Of a stretch of DNA of 64,000 bases, positions 40,633 through 51,479 are shown in pieces. The position numbers and the translations under genes are program-made. The notes beneath the pieces were generated by a model that was given only the letters and a program-made list of their open reading frames with translations, was not told where the DNA came from and made no database searches. The first letter of the stretch is position 1; every line of letters begins with the position of its first letter. Source of the stretch: Skeletonema tropicum (taxonomy: Eukaryota > Bacillariophyta > Thalassiosirophyceae > Thalassiosirales > Thalassiosiraceae). The DNA lies in the NCBI GenBank assembly GCA_037178625.1, contig CM074127.1:4278001-4342000 (forward strand), in the 5' to 3' direction.

Positions 40633-41662
40633 ATGGTCAATCTAAAAAGCTTGGTTCTTGCCCTGTTCTTTCTAGGCTTAAACGGCCTCGTAGCCGCGGA
40701 TACCCCTCTGAGCGTCATTTTTGTGAATCAATCTCCCGACAAAACAATTGAGCTGTTCTGGGAGAATCATGCATTCGACAATGGTCATCCAGATCGTAGA
40801 CGTCTTGAGGCAACCATCCCTCCTCGGGGTGGATGGCATAAGAGTAAAACTTTCCTTGGGCACGGTACGTATATCTTATGGTGAATGTATGTAGTAGTTG
40901 ACACGTAATGTTGAGTTGAAACAAAATGATTGATATTGAATACTTCACCTCATCCTCTTCCCAGAATTCAGCTATGATATTGACGGTGAACGCCATTACG
41001 TCACTCCTCCACCTGGAAATGTGAACCAGGAACAATTCATAATGGTTGCCGGGAATACAAACGGCTATCGCGTAAGGTGCGAGATCTCCGTCAACTCTCA
41101 ACAATACATGGATTATATAGACATTCTCGTGAAACCGTATTGGGCACCTCGTGGTGCAAGTCGATTCTTGGAGTTGGTGCGTAATGGCTATTATGATGGA
41201 GTGGTATTCAATCGTGTAGTGCCAAACTTTTTGACTCAATTTGGTATGGCCAAAGATTACGTGACAAGGACACAGGAGAGGGAGTTGACTCTGTGGGACG
41301 ATTTCCCCAAGGATATCAAGTTTGAACCTGGAATGATGTCGTTTGCTGGTAATGGTCATGACAGTAGAACAACTGAAGTATTCATCGTCATGCCAGGAAT
41401 AAGTCAGCGGAATCTTGATAATTTGGGTAAGAACTCCTGGGAGACACCTTTTGCAGTTATTGAAGGAGACGTTGAGAGAAGTGCTGTAAAGAAGATCTAC
41501 TCTGGATATGGAGACATGCCTCCTTATGGCAGAGGACCAGACTCCAAACGGATTTATGATGAAGATGGATACACTCATTACTTACCAAAGTCCTTTCCGA
41601 AGCTTGATTACATTGATAGATGCTACGTGGTGGCTGAAGTAGGGCTTGGAGATGAGTTTTAA
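40633..41662 (+). CDS. Secreted VHL-beta-like / cyclophilin-type PPIase fusion
   Basis: Exons 40633-40864 and 40965-41662 join across a 100-bp GTACGT...CCCAG intron, giving 309 residues. A signal peptide (about 1-22, ending LVAA) suggests ER entry. Residues about 25-95 (VIFVNQSPDKTIELFWENH, TIPPRGGWHKSKTFLGHEF) resemble the beta domain of VHL. From about 120 a cyclophilin-like barrel follows: FLELVRNGYYDGVVFNRVVPNFLTQFG and MMSFAGNGHDSRTTEVFI. The catalytic Arg (FNRV) is kept, but several active-site residues differ, so activity is uncertain. Cyclophilins assist protein folding at proline. Confidence 0.75.
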
Positions 41663-41873
41663 TCACATAAAAGGAAGCAAGAAACTGAATAACGGAATGT
41701 TGATGCAAGTAATGCAATCACTTTAACTCATTGCGTGGACTTAAATCACGTTGATTGTACTCAGATACAATCATAAAAAGAATTGTAACAACACGCCAAA
41801 AAGAAATTTTGAGCAAAAGCAATGGTGATGTTATTGCAAGTTATGTTATAATATTTAAGTGATATGTGTATTT

Positions 41874-44800
41874 CTAATCCGAATGATTTCTTTGACGATG
41901 AATTCGCGATCCACGCAACCCAACCGTTCCAGACTTTGTTATCGCCTCTTCTGAGAACTCTCCAACTGAAAATGTTTCAGTCTTTTCATCTTCAAATTGT
42001 CCGTCACTGAAGACAAGGACATTCCCGTTTGCATTTTCATAGAGAGAGTAGAATCCAAAACCATTCTGACAACAAAAACCATTCCCACCTGTATCAAGCA
42101 AGATAAAATGGTACTGACCAGCAGGCAGTGGTATCGACTCTTCAATTGTTTCCTTATCCATGCCATTGTAGTATCCGGGAGGGCGATCATAGTATACCGT
42201 CCCATCGGATACAGAGGCAATGTAAAATCCTGTTTCAAATGCATCGCTGTCCAGTTTGATCGTCATATCAACGATGTACATTGTTTCGGTTGGGCTTGAA
42301 GAAATGCTTGGCTTCGTTGTTGGTGAAAATGACGGAGATGCAGATGGCCTTTGCGACACCGATGGCGCAGGTGTTAGCTGCTGTCCCGACAGTGAAGAAG
42401 TGTTCTCTCTCAAGACCGAACTCGCCATCCCCGAAAAAGAGCTGCGAATTTATGTCATTGACATTATTGCCCTCATAAGCAGCGTAGTACCCAGCGCCAG
42501 CCCAGCAACAAGTTCCGTCGCCGAAAAGATCAATGATTTTGAACCTGTAATTGATACCCTCTGGAAGCGAAAAAGTCTCGATAACTTTCCCCGATTGCTC
42601 ATTTTGAAAGTAGCCTAGCGGTCTGGAAACGTAATTTGTTGTTCCATCGGCACTGTCAATAAAATATCCAGTCTCTGCTGAATACTTATCAAATTGTACA
42701 ACCACAGTGACATCCATCGAACGAACTGTAGGTTGGCTCGTGACTGTTGGGCTGCCCGAAATTGAATTGGTACTAGAAACAGTAGGAACGGACGTCACCG
42801 CAGGAGAGGAAGTGGGTGGACGGTCCAACGCGGAATGAAAATGATAGTTCAGATTGAAACTCTCCTGTCTTAGATTCAATCACGGCCGACTCATCTGCTG
42901 CGTCAGTGCCAGCAAAAATGGTTACAGCGCCGTCGCCATAAATGCAGCAAAACCCATCACCTCCTGTATCAGTTGCTCTAAAAATGACCTCAGATTCGAA
43001 TGGGAGCTGCATCGTTTCTTGAAACCTCTGGTTCGGCTCATCGAAGTAACCTGGAGGCCACTCGTACAAAACGCTGCCATCAGGAGACAAAATAGAAATG
43101 CCTGTCTCAGTTGCCCATTGATCAAATTGAGCAACGACAGTGATTGGATAAAGTCCCTGAGTTGGCGCCGGAGAGATCGTAGGAGCCATTGATACTGTCG
43201 GAGAGAGAGTTAAAGGCTTTCCTGCAAAAATATTGACTGACTTTGAGCTTGTAAACGTTCCACCTTCATCCGCAATTAAAGAACCGTCGGCTGCGTAGAT
43301 CTGGAAATAGCCTTCTCCATTCTCGAATCCATCGCCTTCTTTGTCCGTGATTGTAAAGATAGCGTTCTCCCCTTCAGGAAGAGGGACTGTTTCAACAATC
43401 AATTTCTTTGATTCTCTGTAATAGCCAGGGACTCTCTTCATATAAGTAGTCATGGAGTCTTTCGAAGTGATACTCCATCCAGTCTCTCTTGGAAAACCAT
43501 CAAGCTGCAAAACGATTGTCATCTGGTATCCATCGCTCACAGTTGGGCGAAGGCTCAGAGTCGGCGACAGCGTAGGTTCAGGACCAGCCACTGATGCTTG
43601 GGGTGGTGCTAGTACACCAGATACAGAGCTGTTTTCATCAAAAGAACTACAAAACGCAACTCCATCAACGCAGCATCTCGAAGCGATGGCCTCAGCAAAG
43701 TCGGCCATTGAATATGGTCCTGGAAGGCACTCATTCTCCCTTGGAGCATTAAAACCATAGTTGTAACCAAACGCAAGACCGCCAATTACATCCTGACAAG
43801 ACTCTCTGACAAGTACAGAACCGCTGAGCTCACTCTCACAATCTGGGTCGACAAAAGAATATTTCTGGATACATTTCACTTCTGACACGCATAGAGCCGA
43901 CTCTGACGTTGACTGTATTTGCGGCCAAGGTTCAAAACCATTTGTACATTTAGCCATGGCCGCAACGTATTGATTGTGAAGCTGAACTCTTTTTGCTCCA
44001 ATGAAGCATTTTTCAGTGACGGAAATGGGAGGAGTGTGACACTGATAGCTGAAGATGGTTTCGGGCAAGAATCCCCTATCTGCGTTGCACCAAGCACATC
44101 TACCACATTGTTTACCATCGGGACAAGGCTTGCATGTTTCGTTTGGATCGATCCCCCCTGTCTGGACCGCAGAATCGGACCCGACGTTGAATCTCCATTC
44201 TGAGTTTCGTTCACCAGAGATTAATGACTTCTTTTTTTCACCCGATCCAGAAAATACACGATAGTATCCATTCCCATCATCACAACAAATTGCACCTGAT
44301 TTATCAGAAAAGGTAAATATAACTTCTGTATTGACAGGAATATTGAGAACCTCTGTGATGACCTCTGATTGTTGACCTGATAGGCTACCAAAAGGATAAT
44401 AAATGTACGTCGTGGAATTATCGGCTGATATCAGAGAAAAGCCAGTTTCATCAGGTCTTCCATCCAGTTGAACGATAACAACTACCGCCACATCTTCGTC
44501 GAATGAGGATTGCGCCGCTAACTCCAGAGCTGTTGGAGCTTGGCTTGGCTTATCAAAGCTAGGCGTACCTATGCTGACTACCATTGAGTCCGAGTTTGCC
44601 TTCGAGTCCGAGTTTGCCTTCGAGTCCGAGTTTGCCTTCGCCTCTTCCTCGTCAGCTCTATCATATGCCCTTCCGATCATGAAGATAATACCAACAGCTA
44701 CCAGAGCCGAAAGCATCATGGCACAGCCACAAAACGAGCACCATATCCGCCTCTTCTTCCGCTTCCTGCGCTTCTTTAACTCTTTTTTGTCACTACTCGA

Positions 44801-47006
44801 TGATTTTGTTGTTGAAGATTTAATTGATCCTGTCTTTGTCTTTGTGGAGGCATTTTTCTGCATCAGAGCTTCTAATTCTGAAGTGGCTTCTCCCGCTCGA
44901 GTTTTACAATCCTCCTCTTTCTCCTCCAAACTCGAATCACCACGTGCTTTATCCGCAGCTGCTTTATTCGCAGCTGCTCTATCCTTACCACTCCTCCTCC
45001 GCGACAATTTGGCCATCTCATTGGACCTTCGACGGACAAAAGAAGTCTCAATAGAAAAGCGTCGCTTTTCTTTGAACTTTTTGCGCTTGTCCGAGTTGGG
45101 ACTACTCAAATCAACACTATTTGATCGCTGCTGCTTAGGTTTCTGACTTTCTTTTTTCTTGATCTTGAATTTCTCAGTATGACGTTGTTTCGATTTGGTT
45201 TTGTCTGCGCTGTCAACACTTGTAGATCGAGCCTTCTGTGCATCCTCGGCCTTTTGATTGTGGAGATCATGGCGTGACTTTCTAGATTCTTTTGGAATGG
45301 ATGATGATGACTGGTTAGGTTTCCTTGTTGACTTCCTCAGATCGGGCGGAGGAGAAGTATCATCATTTTCATCTTCACTGTCACTTCCACTTCTACTTGT
45401 ATCAGATAATGCAAACCCAGTTTCGCGCTCCTTTGAGATTCATCCTTGGCGTCCATGTCCTTAGGCTTGTGCGACGAAACACCAGCTGATCTTGATTTGT
45501 TTTCTTCTAGATCCAAACCGGAGAGTGATTTACCAATCGCTTTCAATGACGAATCCAAAGAAAGCCGCTTAGGTTGATCTGCATCCTCTTTGCTGGTCGA
45601 GCTTCGCCCTGCCAAGCTATCAGTTGACGAATTGCGTCTGAGTGTTTTTTTGCCCGCATTACTACCATCGGAGGCAGTCCTTCTCAGCGCTGAAGGTTTA
45701 GTGCTCAATAAATTCTTCTTGGCTCCATCAGCCACAGAGCTGCGTTTCGGGTTGCTCCTCTTCATCGTCAGAGTGTACTTCTTTGGCAGATACGATGTCA
45801 GAATTATCTTCCACCGCTGCTGACTTCTTCTTGCGTCTCCCACCACCCAAACGGAAACGGCTGTCTTTCTTCTCTTTATCATCTTCATCGCTGAGTCTTT
45901 TCTTCCCAGAAGATTTAGATCTCTCTGAATTAAATGAAAGTCGTCGAAGCTGCCTCAGAGAGACGTCCTTTCTTATCTTTCTTATCTCCGTCATCCACCA
46001 GTCGTTTCTTCCCAGAAGATATAGATCTCTGTGAACTATCGGAAAATCGTCGAAGTTGTTGCTTTGGGATTTCGTCCTTCTTATCTCCCTCATCACCCAG
46101 TTTTTTCTTCGACGATACAGAATTAGGTGATCTCATTAGATTGGAACGCGAAGACTGTCGTCGAAGCTGTTTCAGACTTTCGTCCTTCTTATCTCCCTCA
46201 TCGCTCAGCCTTTTCTTAAAAGGGGATCTCATTAAGTCTGGACGGGAAGATTGCCTAAGGAGCTGCTTTAAGCTTTCATCTCTATGTTCTTTTGTATCAC
46301 CCTCACTCAGCCTCTTCTTAGAATGGGTTCTCATTAAGTCTGGACGGGAAGATTGCCGACGAAGCTGCTTTAAGCTTTCATCTCTATGATCTTTTTTATC
46401 CCCCTCATCGCTCAGCCTTTTCTTAGAATGGGATCTCATTAAGTCTGGACGGGAAGATTGCCGACGAAGCTGCTTTAAGCTTTCATCTCTATGATCTTTT
46501 TTATCCCCCTCATCGCTCAGCCTTTTCTTAGAATGGGTTCTCATTAAGTCTGGACGGGAAGATTGCCGACGAAGCTGCTTTAAGCTTTCATCTCTATGAT
46601 CTTTTTTATCCCCCTCATCGCTCAGCCTTTTCTTAGAAGTACCAAGAGAATACAATGAGGAGTGAGAAGCGTTCCGCCGAAGCTGCGATGTTGAAGATTC
46701 ATCTACCGATGGACGCTTTTTCCGTATACTCTCCATAGATCTCTGTCGCTCTAATGTTGGTTTCTTCCTTTCGGTAGAACTTGACTTCTTTTCCTTCACG
46801 TCTGGTGACTTATGTCGGCCCAGACCAAGTTTCTTACGGCTGCTCTCGCCTTTGTCTTTTATCCGCCTGCGAGAAGACTCTTTCTTTGATTTGACTTTGT
46901 CATCGCCTTCAGTTGTTTGTTTCTCCGCTGCGCGGCTTGATCGTGACGACTTCCTCCGCTGCTTCTTAGAGTCATCAGCGGCGGTGGCGGAATGTGTGCT
47001 CGCCAT
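41874..47006 (-). CDS. Giant membrane protein: Lys/Ser-rich repeats, one TM, five GDG-CC modules; frame-broken
   Basis: Six overlapping open segments on one strand read as one protein of about 1,700 residues with five one-base breaks (about 45,963, 45,768, 45,433, 42,822 and 42,385). The N-terminal 650 residues are Lys/Arg/Ser/Asp-rich with seven or eight copies of a 35-residue repeat (KKRLSDEGDKKD...LKQLRRQSS). One transmembrane helix (CAMMLSALVAVGIIFMIG) follows a poly-basic stop. Outside come five modules of about 120 residues, each starting V..QLD...ETG and containing GDG.CC, joined by SPT/PT linkers. A Cys-rich segment (CKPCPDGKQCGRCAWC) follows module one. No signal peptide: type II topology. 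A cell-wall or silica-associated role is possible, not shown. Confidence 0.75.
46110..46634 (-). repeat. 105-bp coding tandem repeat
   Basis: Copies start (minus strand) at 46634, 46529, 46424, 46319 and 46217, coding for 34-36 residues each; the first three are nearly identical. Weaker copies continue to about 45,900. They lie in the cytosolic part of the giant membrane protein. Confidence 0.9.
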
Positions 47007-47701
47007 TTTATTAGGTAGCTGCTGCTCTGGACTAATAACAAGCGCTAGTTGTGACCGGAAATATCGCACCTGGGTCTTTTTTTCAAAGCCTTGGCGGCGG
47101 GGAGAGTTAGCAACTATCTTCTATCTCACCTAATGAGTACTGATTATTATGCGGAAAAGGACTGCCGTGGAGGCGCATGAATAGACATGGTTATCACAAG
47201 GGACACGATCAACTAAATAAGTAAGTAGGTACAGCCATCAGCAGGGTTGAAATGATTAGAGAGGCTGAAGAGAGGGCGTTGATAAAAAATTTATTTACCC
47301 TTGGTTTGTACGATATATGTAATTTCGGGGCGCGAAGGATTCCCTTACTTATGTGTGTGGTAAAGTTGTTTGCACGAACTGTGAGAACGGCAAGAGTCGT
47401 GAGCGAGTTGTGACTGTTATGACCTGTTGTGGCATTTTGAGTGGCGGTTCAAGGGATTATTGAACCAGATTATGGGGTCATCATTTCTTTCCAATGTCCT
47501 CAAATTCCAAATGACTTTTCTCGATTTTCAGACGAGATCCCATTTTTTGCTTTGTCGCATCATCATCTCTTTACGCATCTTCACGAAGTACCAACAATCG
47601 AAACTCCTTTCTACATGGAGTGGCTGGTGGCCTCTGATTTTGTTGGACAATGATTTCGCGCAGCATAAATTCAAACCAATACGTACCTACAGCAAACAAC
47701 C
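47007..47701. promoter_or_regulatory. Divergent promoter region
   Basis: About 700 bp lie between the giant membrane protein and GET3. Short frames at 47427-47753 have no conserved features. I see no defined motif. Confidence 0.35.
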
Positions 47702-48912
47702 ATGGCAGACCAGTATGACTATGACGACGAGGATCTCCCCGATCCCTCACTGAAAAATATCATCGAGCAGGACTCATTGCAATGGATTTTCGTCGGTGGA
47801 AAAGGTGGTGTAGGAAAGACTACCACAAGTTGCTGCTTGGGGACACAACTTGCCAAACACCGTAAAAAGGTGAGCATTTAATACGTGTGAATTTGTGTGT
47901 CATTATTTCCAGTACACCCATCAGGCGTAGAGCTATCATATATTGTATGCTAACAACTTCATCTCTTGTTGCATTCGCAATAAAAAAGGTGCTCATTGTA
48001 TCGACGGATCCAGCTCACAACTTGTCAGATGCCTTCTGCCAAAAAATCGGCCGTGATCCCACACCTATCCTCGGATTTGACAACCTATCTGCAATGGAAA
48101 TTGACGCCACGGAAGATCTAGACAAAATGCAACGATCAATGGAGGATGCCACCGGTGCTGGTCAGGATGATGATGGCTCGGGTATCCAAGCACTCATGTC
48201 GGAGCTAACGAACTCCATCCCTGGAATTGATGAGGCCATGTCATTCTCAGAGTTGATGAAGCAGGTGCAAAATATGGATTATGATGTTGTTGTCTTTGAT
48301 ACTGCACCTACGGGGCACACTTTGCGTCTTCTTAGTTTCCCTACCATTCTTGAGAAGGCATTTGGAAAGATTATGGAGCTTAAGGATCGTTTTGGAGGTT
48401 TGATTGGTCAGGCGTCTGCCATGTTCGGAGGAGGATCCCCGGATCAGGTTCAGGATGCATTAATTGGACGGCTAGAGGAGACACGTGAAATCATTAACAA
48501 AGTGAATACGGCCTTTCAAGATCCAGCCCTCACAACATTCGTTTGTGTGTGTATCCCGGAATTCTTGTCAATTTATGAGACGGAGCGTTTGGTGCAAGAG
48601 TTGTCAAAGTTTGGTATTGACTCACACAACATTGTCGTGAACCAGGTTCTCTTCCCAGAGAAGGATGCAGAGGAGTTAGGAGAGTGGTTTGATTCCAATA
48701 AAGATGGATTACAGAAGGAGGCCCGTGAGATTTGTTCCAAAATGATGGCTCGTAAGCGAATGCAGGACAAGTACATTGGACAGTGTTTTGATCTGTATGG
48801 GGATGATTTCCATGTGGTATTGATGCCTTTGTTGGATCACGAAGTGAGGGGTGTGGATAAGCTCAAAGATTTCTCGGAGCTTTTGATCAACCCAATTGAT
48901 TTGGAAGAGTAA
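47702..48912 (+). CDS. GET3: GET3/TRC40 tail-anchored protein-targeting ATPase
   Basis: Exons 47702-47869 and 47989-48912, joined over a 119-bp GTGAGC...AAAAAAG intron, give 363 residues. The deviant P-loop [10 protein letters not shown] is at about 35. Switch I is [13 protein letters not shown]; switch II has [16 protein letters not shown]. Further family text is [22 protein letters not shown] and NQVLFPE. GET3 is a cytosolic homodimer that captures tail-anchored membrane proteins and delivers them to the ER with ATP hydrolysis. The length is usual. No plastid presequence is present, so this is the cytosolic form. Confidence 0.94.
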
Positions 48913-49095
48913 ATGAGCACAAGAAGAATCAAAAACTCGAGGGATAATGTAGACTAGACTCGCGAAACAGAACACTAATATCAGTTTTGTTATGAATGTA
49001 TGTCCCACACAGGACCTGAAGCACAAACAAGTTTTTTCAAACAAATAAATCTACCCTACTCCTCTCCCAGACATCCTACTGTAGCATAATAATTA

Positions 49096-50868
49096 TTAGT
49101 TGCAACTCTGTTGAAGCGGCCACAATTCATTGTGGCCATTAAACGTTGCCTTGGTCCACGCTTCAGTAAAAGCTCTGTACCATCGCGTGCTATCATTATT
49201 TGGCGTATTTCCACCAAGAAATTCCAAGACTGCCCGAGCAGACTCCGCGCGTGGATGTGTAGAATCAATTCTCTTGCACTGATTAGTTTCATAAATCCCG
49301 CAGCGGGACTTGCCCATTAGCAGGGTTTATCATATTGATATTCGTGCAGCACTTGTTGTCTTGCACTGTATCGATATCGAACGCGAGACAAATGTCTGTA
49401 TTCAGCATCATCTTGGGGAATTGACTTCGATGCTGGTCCAGCCATGAAGTCTGCGTTATCTCTACCCTCATTTCTTCGGTGCCCAGGCACGTTGAACCAT
49501 TTCCACATAGAATCCTTTGTCCCAAATCATTGCCTTTTCTACATTTGGCATCCATGTCCCATGATGACCTGATAGCTGTAATAGACGAAGCACAAAGAGA
49601 GAATACGAAAGCGTTAGCTAAAGATTCTGCAATATTTGAGATCACTGTACAACTGAGATAAGTACTATGCCGACTTACATCAAGTTGTCCACGACCAACG
49701 GTGTGGGCACCAAGTAGACGCTGTTGCATCTCTCCATGTTAGACCCATTCTGTCAATGAAGGTTTCTTGATTATCTTTGCAACTTTCTCCTTTCGGAAGG
49801 CGATCTCCTGATCCACTGCAACTACTAGCTTGTTGTCTTCCCCAAAGGAACGTGTGCATCATATCGTGTTTCCCTACCAGAAGCAAGTTTGATGACAAGC
49901 ATGGCGCATGCGATCCAAAAGTCTGGATTTGACATTTTAGGGTGCTTGTTCCGCTTCAATTCAAACCAAGGTGTACCTTCAGACCAAATTTCAGTTAGTC
50001 CACGATTATTCCTGTGATTCCAATCTAAGCAGCCATCTGCGCCCATTCGATTCGATGCGTGCATATCGAAATCCATAAAGTCGTGAGCCACCAGCCTGAT
50101 GATTCCACCCAAATGGAAGGACCTTTCAAACGGGTTTGGAAGGCTGTTAAGCAAATCTTCCACTTCAAATTCCAAATTAATCAATTCATTTCTAGTAACA
50201 CATCCAGGTAATCCGGCAACGTTGCTAGACGAGCTAACTGTATCTGTGAAAGTTTTGATACCATCAGTGATTGTGCCACATGTTGGCACCCGGCAATACT
50301 CCCAGTGGACTCCAGCATTATTGTCTTCGACAAAGCAAAAAGCTCCCTCACCTGCTCCAAGTGGATTTCGACAATACGGACCATCATCTAGCCCTTCTCC
50401 TGGAAAGTTGTGAGCCTGGGTCCAAGCTTTGCATTTATGCCCGCTTGTGGTAGTGCTCTGAGTCCCACGATAGTCTGCATGCTTGAGATGTTCGCATCCA
50501 CACCTTGAAGGGTTAGCAAAGCACTCATTATCTGGCAGATCATCTTCAACTGTTCGAACATAGTCGTTCTTATTGTTGTTGTTATTATTATAGCTGTTGT
50601 TACCACCAGCATTGGGCCTTGGACCTTTGTTCCCTCTGCGGACATATTCAAGGTCACGCTCCGTACCTTGGGCGTACATCACTTGTTCATACACGGTAAG
50701 AGGATCGGGATTGGCTGCAGTAGCTTTAGCAGTCTCCTCCAAGTTACGTGTCAACTTTCGGAGCAGAGTTTGAGCTCCATCGGCATCATCTGGCGGCGTA
50801 CCAGACGCCAGCGTAGACGAGCAAATGAGAGCAGCAGCTGTAACGGTGGTGATGATTGATTTTACCAT
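49096..50868 (-). CDS. Secreted kringle-plus-haem-peroxidase protein, frame-broken
   Basis: ATG at 50868 starts a signal peptide (VTAAALICSSTLASG); an in-frame ATG at 51156 is less likely. Residues about 110-190 form a kringle: DYRGTQSTTTSGHKCKAW, YCRNPLGAG, FCFVE and WEYCRVPTC. A plant/fungal-type peroxidase follows: GGIIRLVAHDF (distal Arg and His), GADGCLDW (Ca site), WGRQQASSC, LLGAHTVGR (proximal His) and LSGHHGTW. One 103-bp intron lies at 49576-49678. Four single-base breaks (about 49,838, 49,717, 49,472 and 49,320) interrupt the peroxidase part. Haem peroxidases oxidise donors with H2O2. Kringle fused to peroxidase is unusual. It is either frame-broken by assembly or newly inactivated. 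Confidence 0.75.
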
Positions 50869-51479
50869 TCTTATCCCTTGTTGGCTACTGTGTATGTTTG
50901 TAACTGCATTGAACAAGCGTCGATAGTGGTCTTCTTTCTTGTACTCTAGCTTCAAGTACAATAACAATATCACCATAAGATGAGGGCGGCTTGTCGGATT
51001 CTCGGCAAAAAATTTGAAAAGAGACCTAAAATCAGAAATTTGAGAAGTGAGAGAGTATGGATTCCTACGCAAGTACAGTGAACTGAAAAGATAACGAGAA
51101 AGACCGGATAAAATGGGGTTTGATACAGAAAGTCGAAACGTCAGAAAACGTACCATACCTTGCTTATTCCATCACCATCTTCATTTCAAGCCAACAAAAA
51201 AATCAGAAGCAAAGCTGAAGCAGAAAGCTAAGTACGCACAAAGTATCCACCCAGCATCTCCAGCTCCACAGCCATAGTTGTAGATAGTGTAACTCCTTCT
51301 TTGCCCAGCTCGTCCGTCGATTCCTTCATTCAGTGAAGACATCTGCTCTGTGGACATAGCGCTAAGCAGATAGATATTTGTTACAAGATACTTCTCTGGT
51401 GCCTGCCTGCCTACTTCGAGCACTCCATCCGGCAGCTATTCTACTCCTGAGAATCATTCTCCCATCTCCAACCGCAATA
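50869..51479. other. Divergent intergenic region
   Basis: About 610 bp between the peroxidase and the helicase. The minus-strand frame stays open upstream of the peroxidase to 51156, probably by chance. No other feature seen. Confidence 0.35.

Noticed and set aside
45934..46389. 151-codon plus-strand frame with repeats
   Set aside because: It is antisense of the 105-bp coding repeats of the giant protein.
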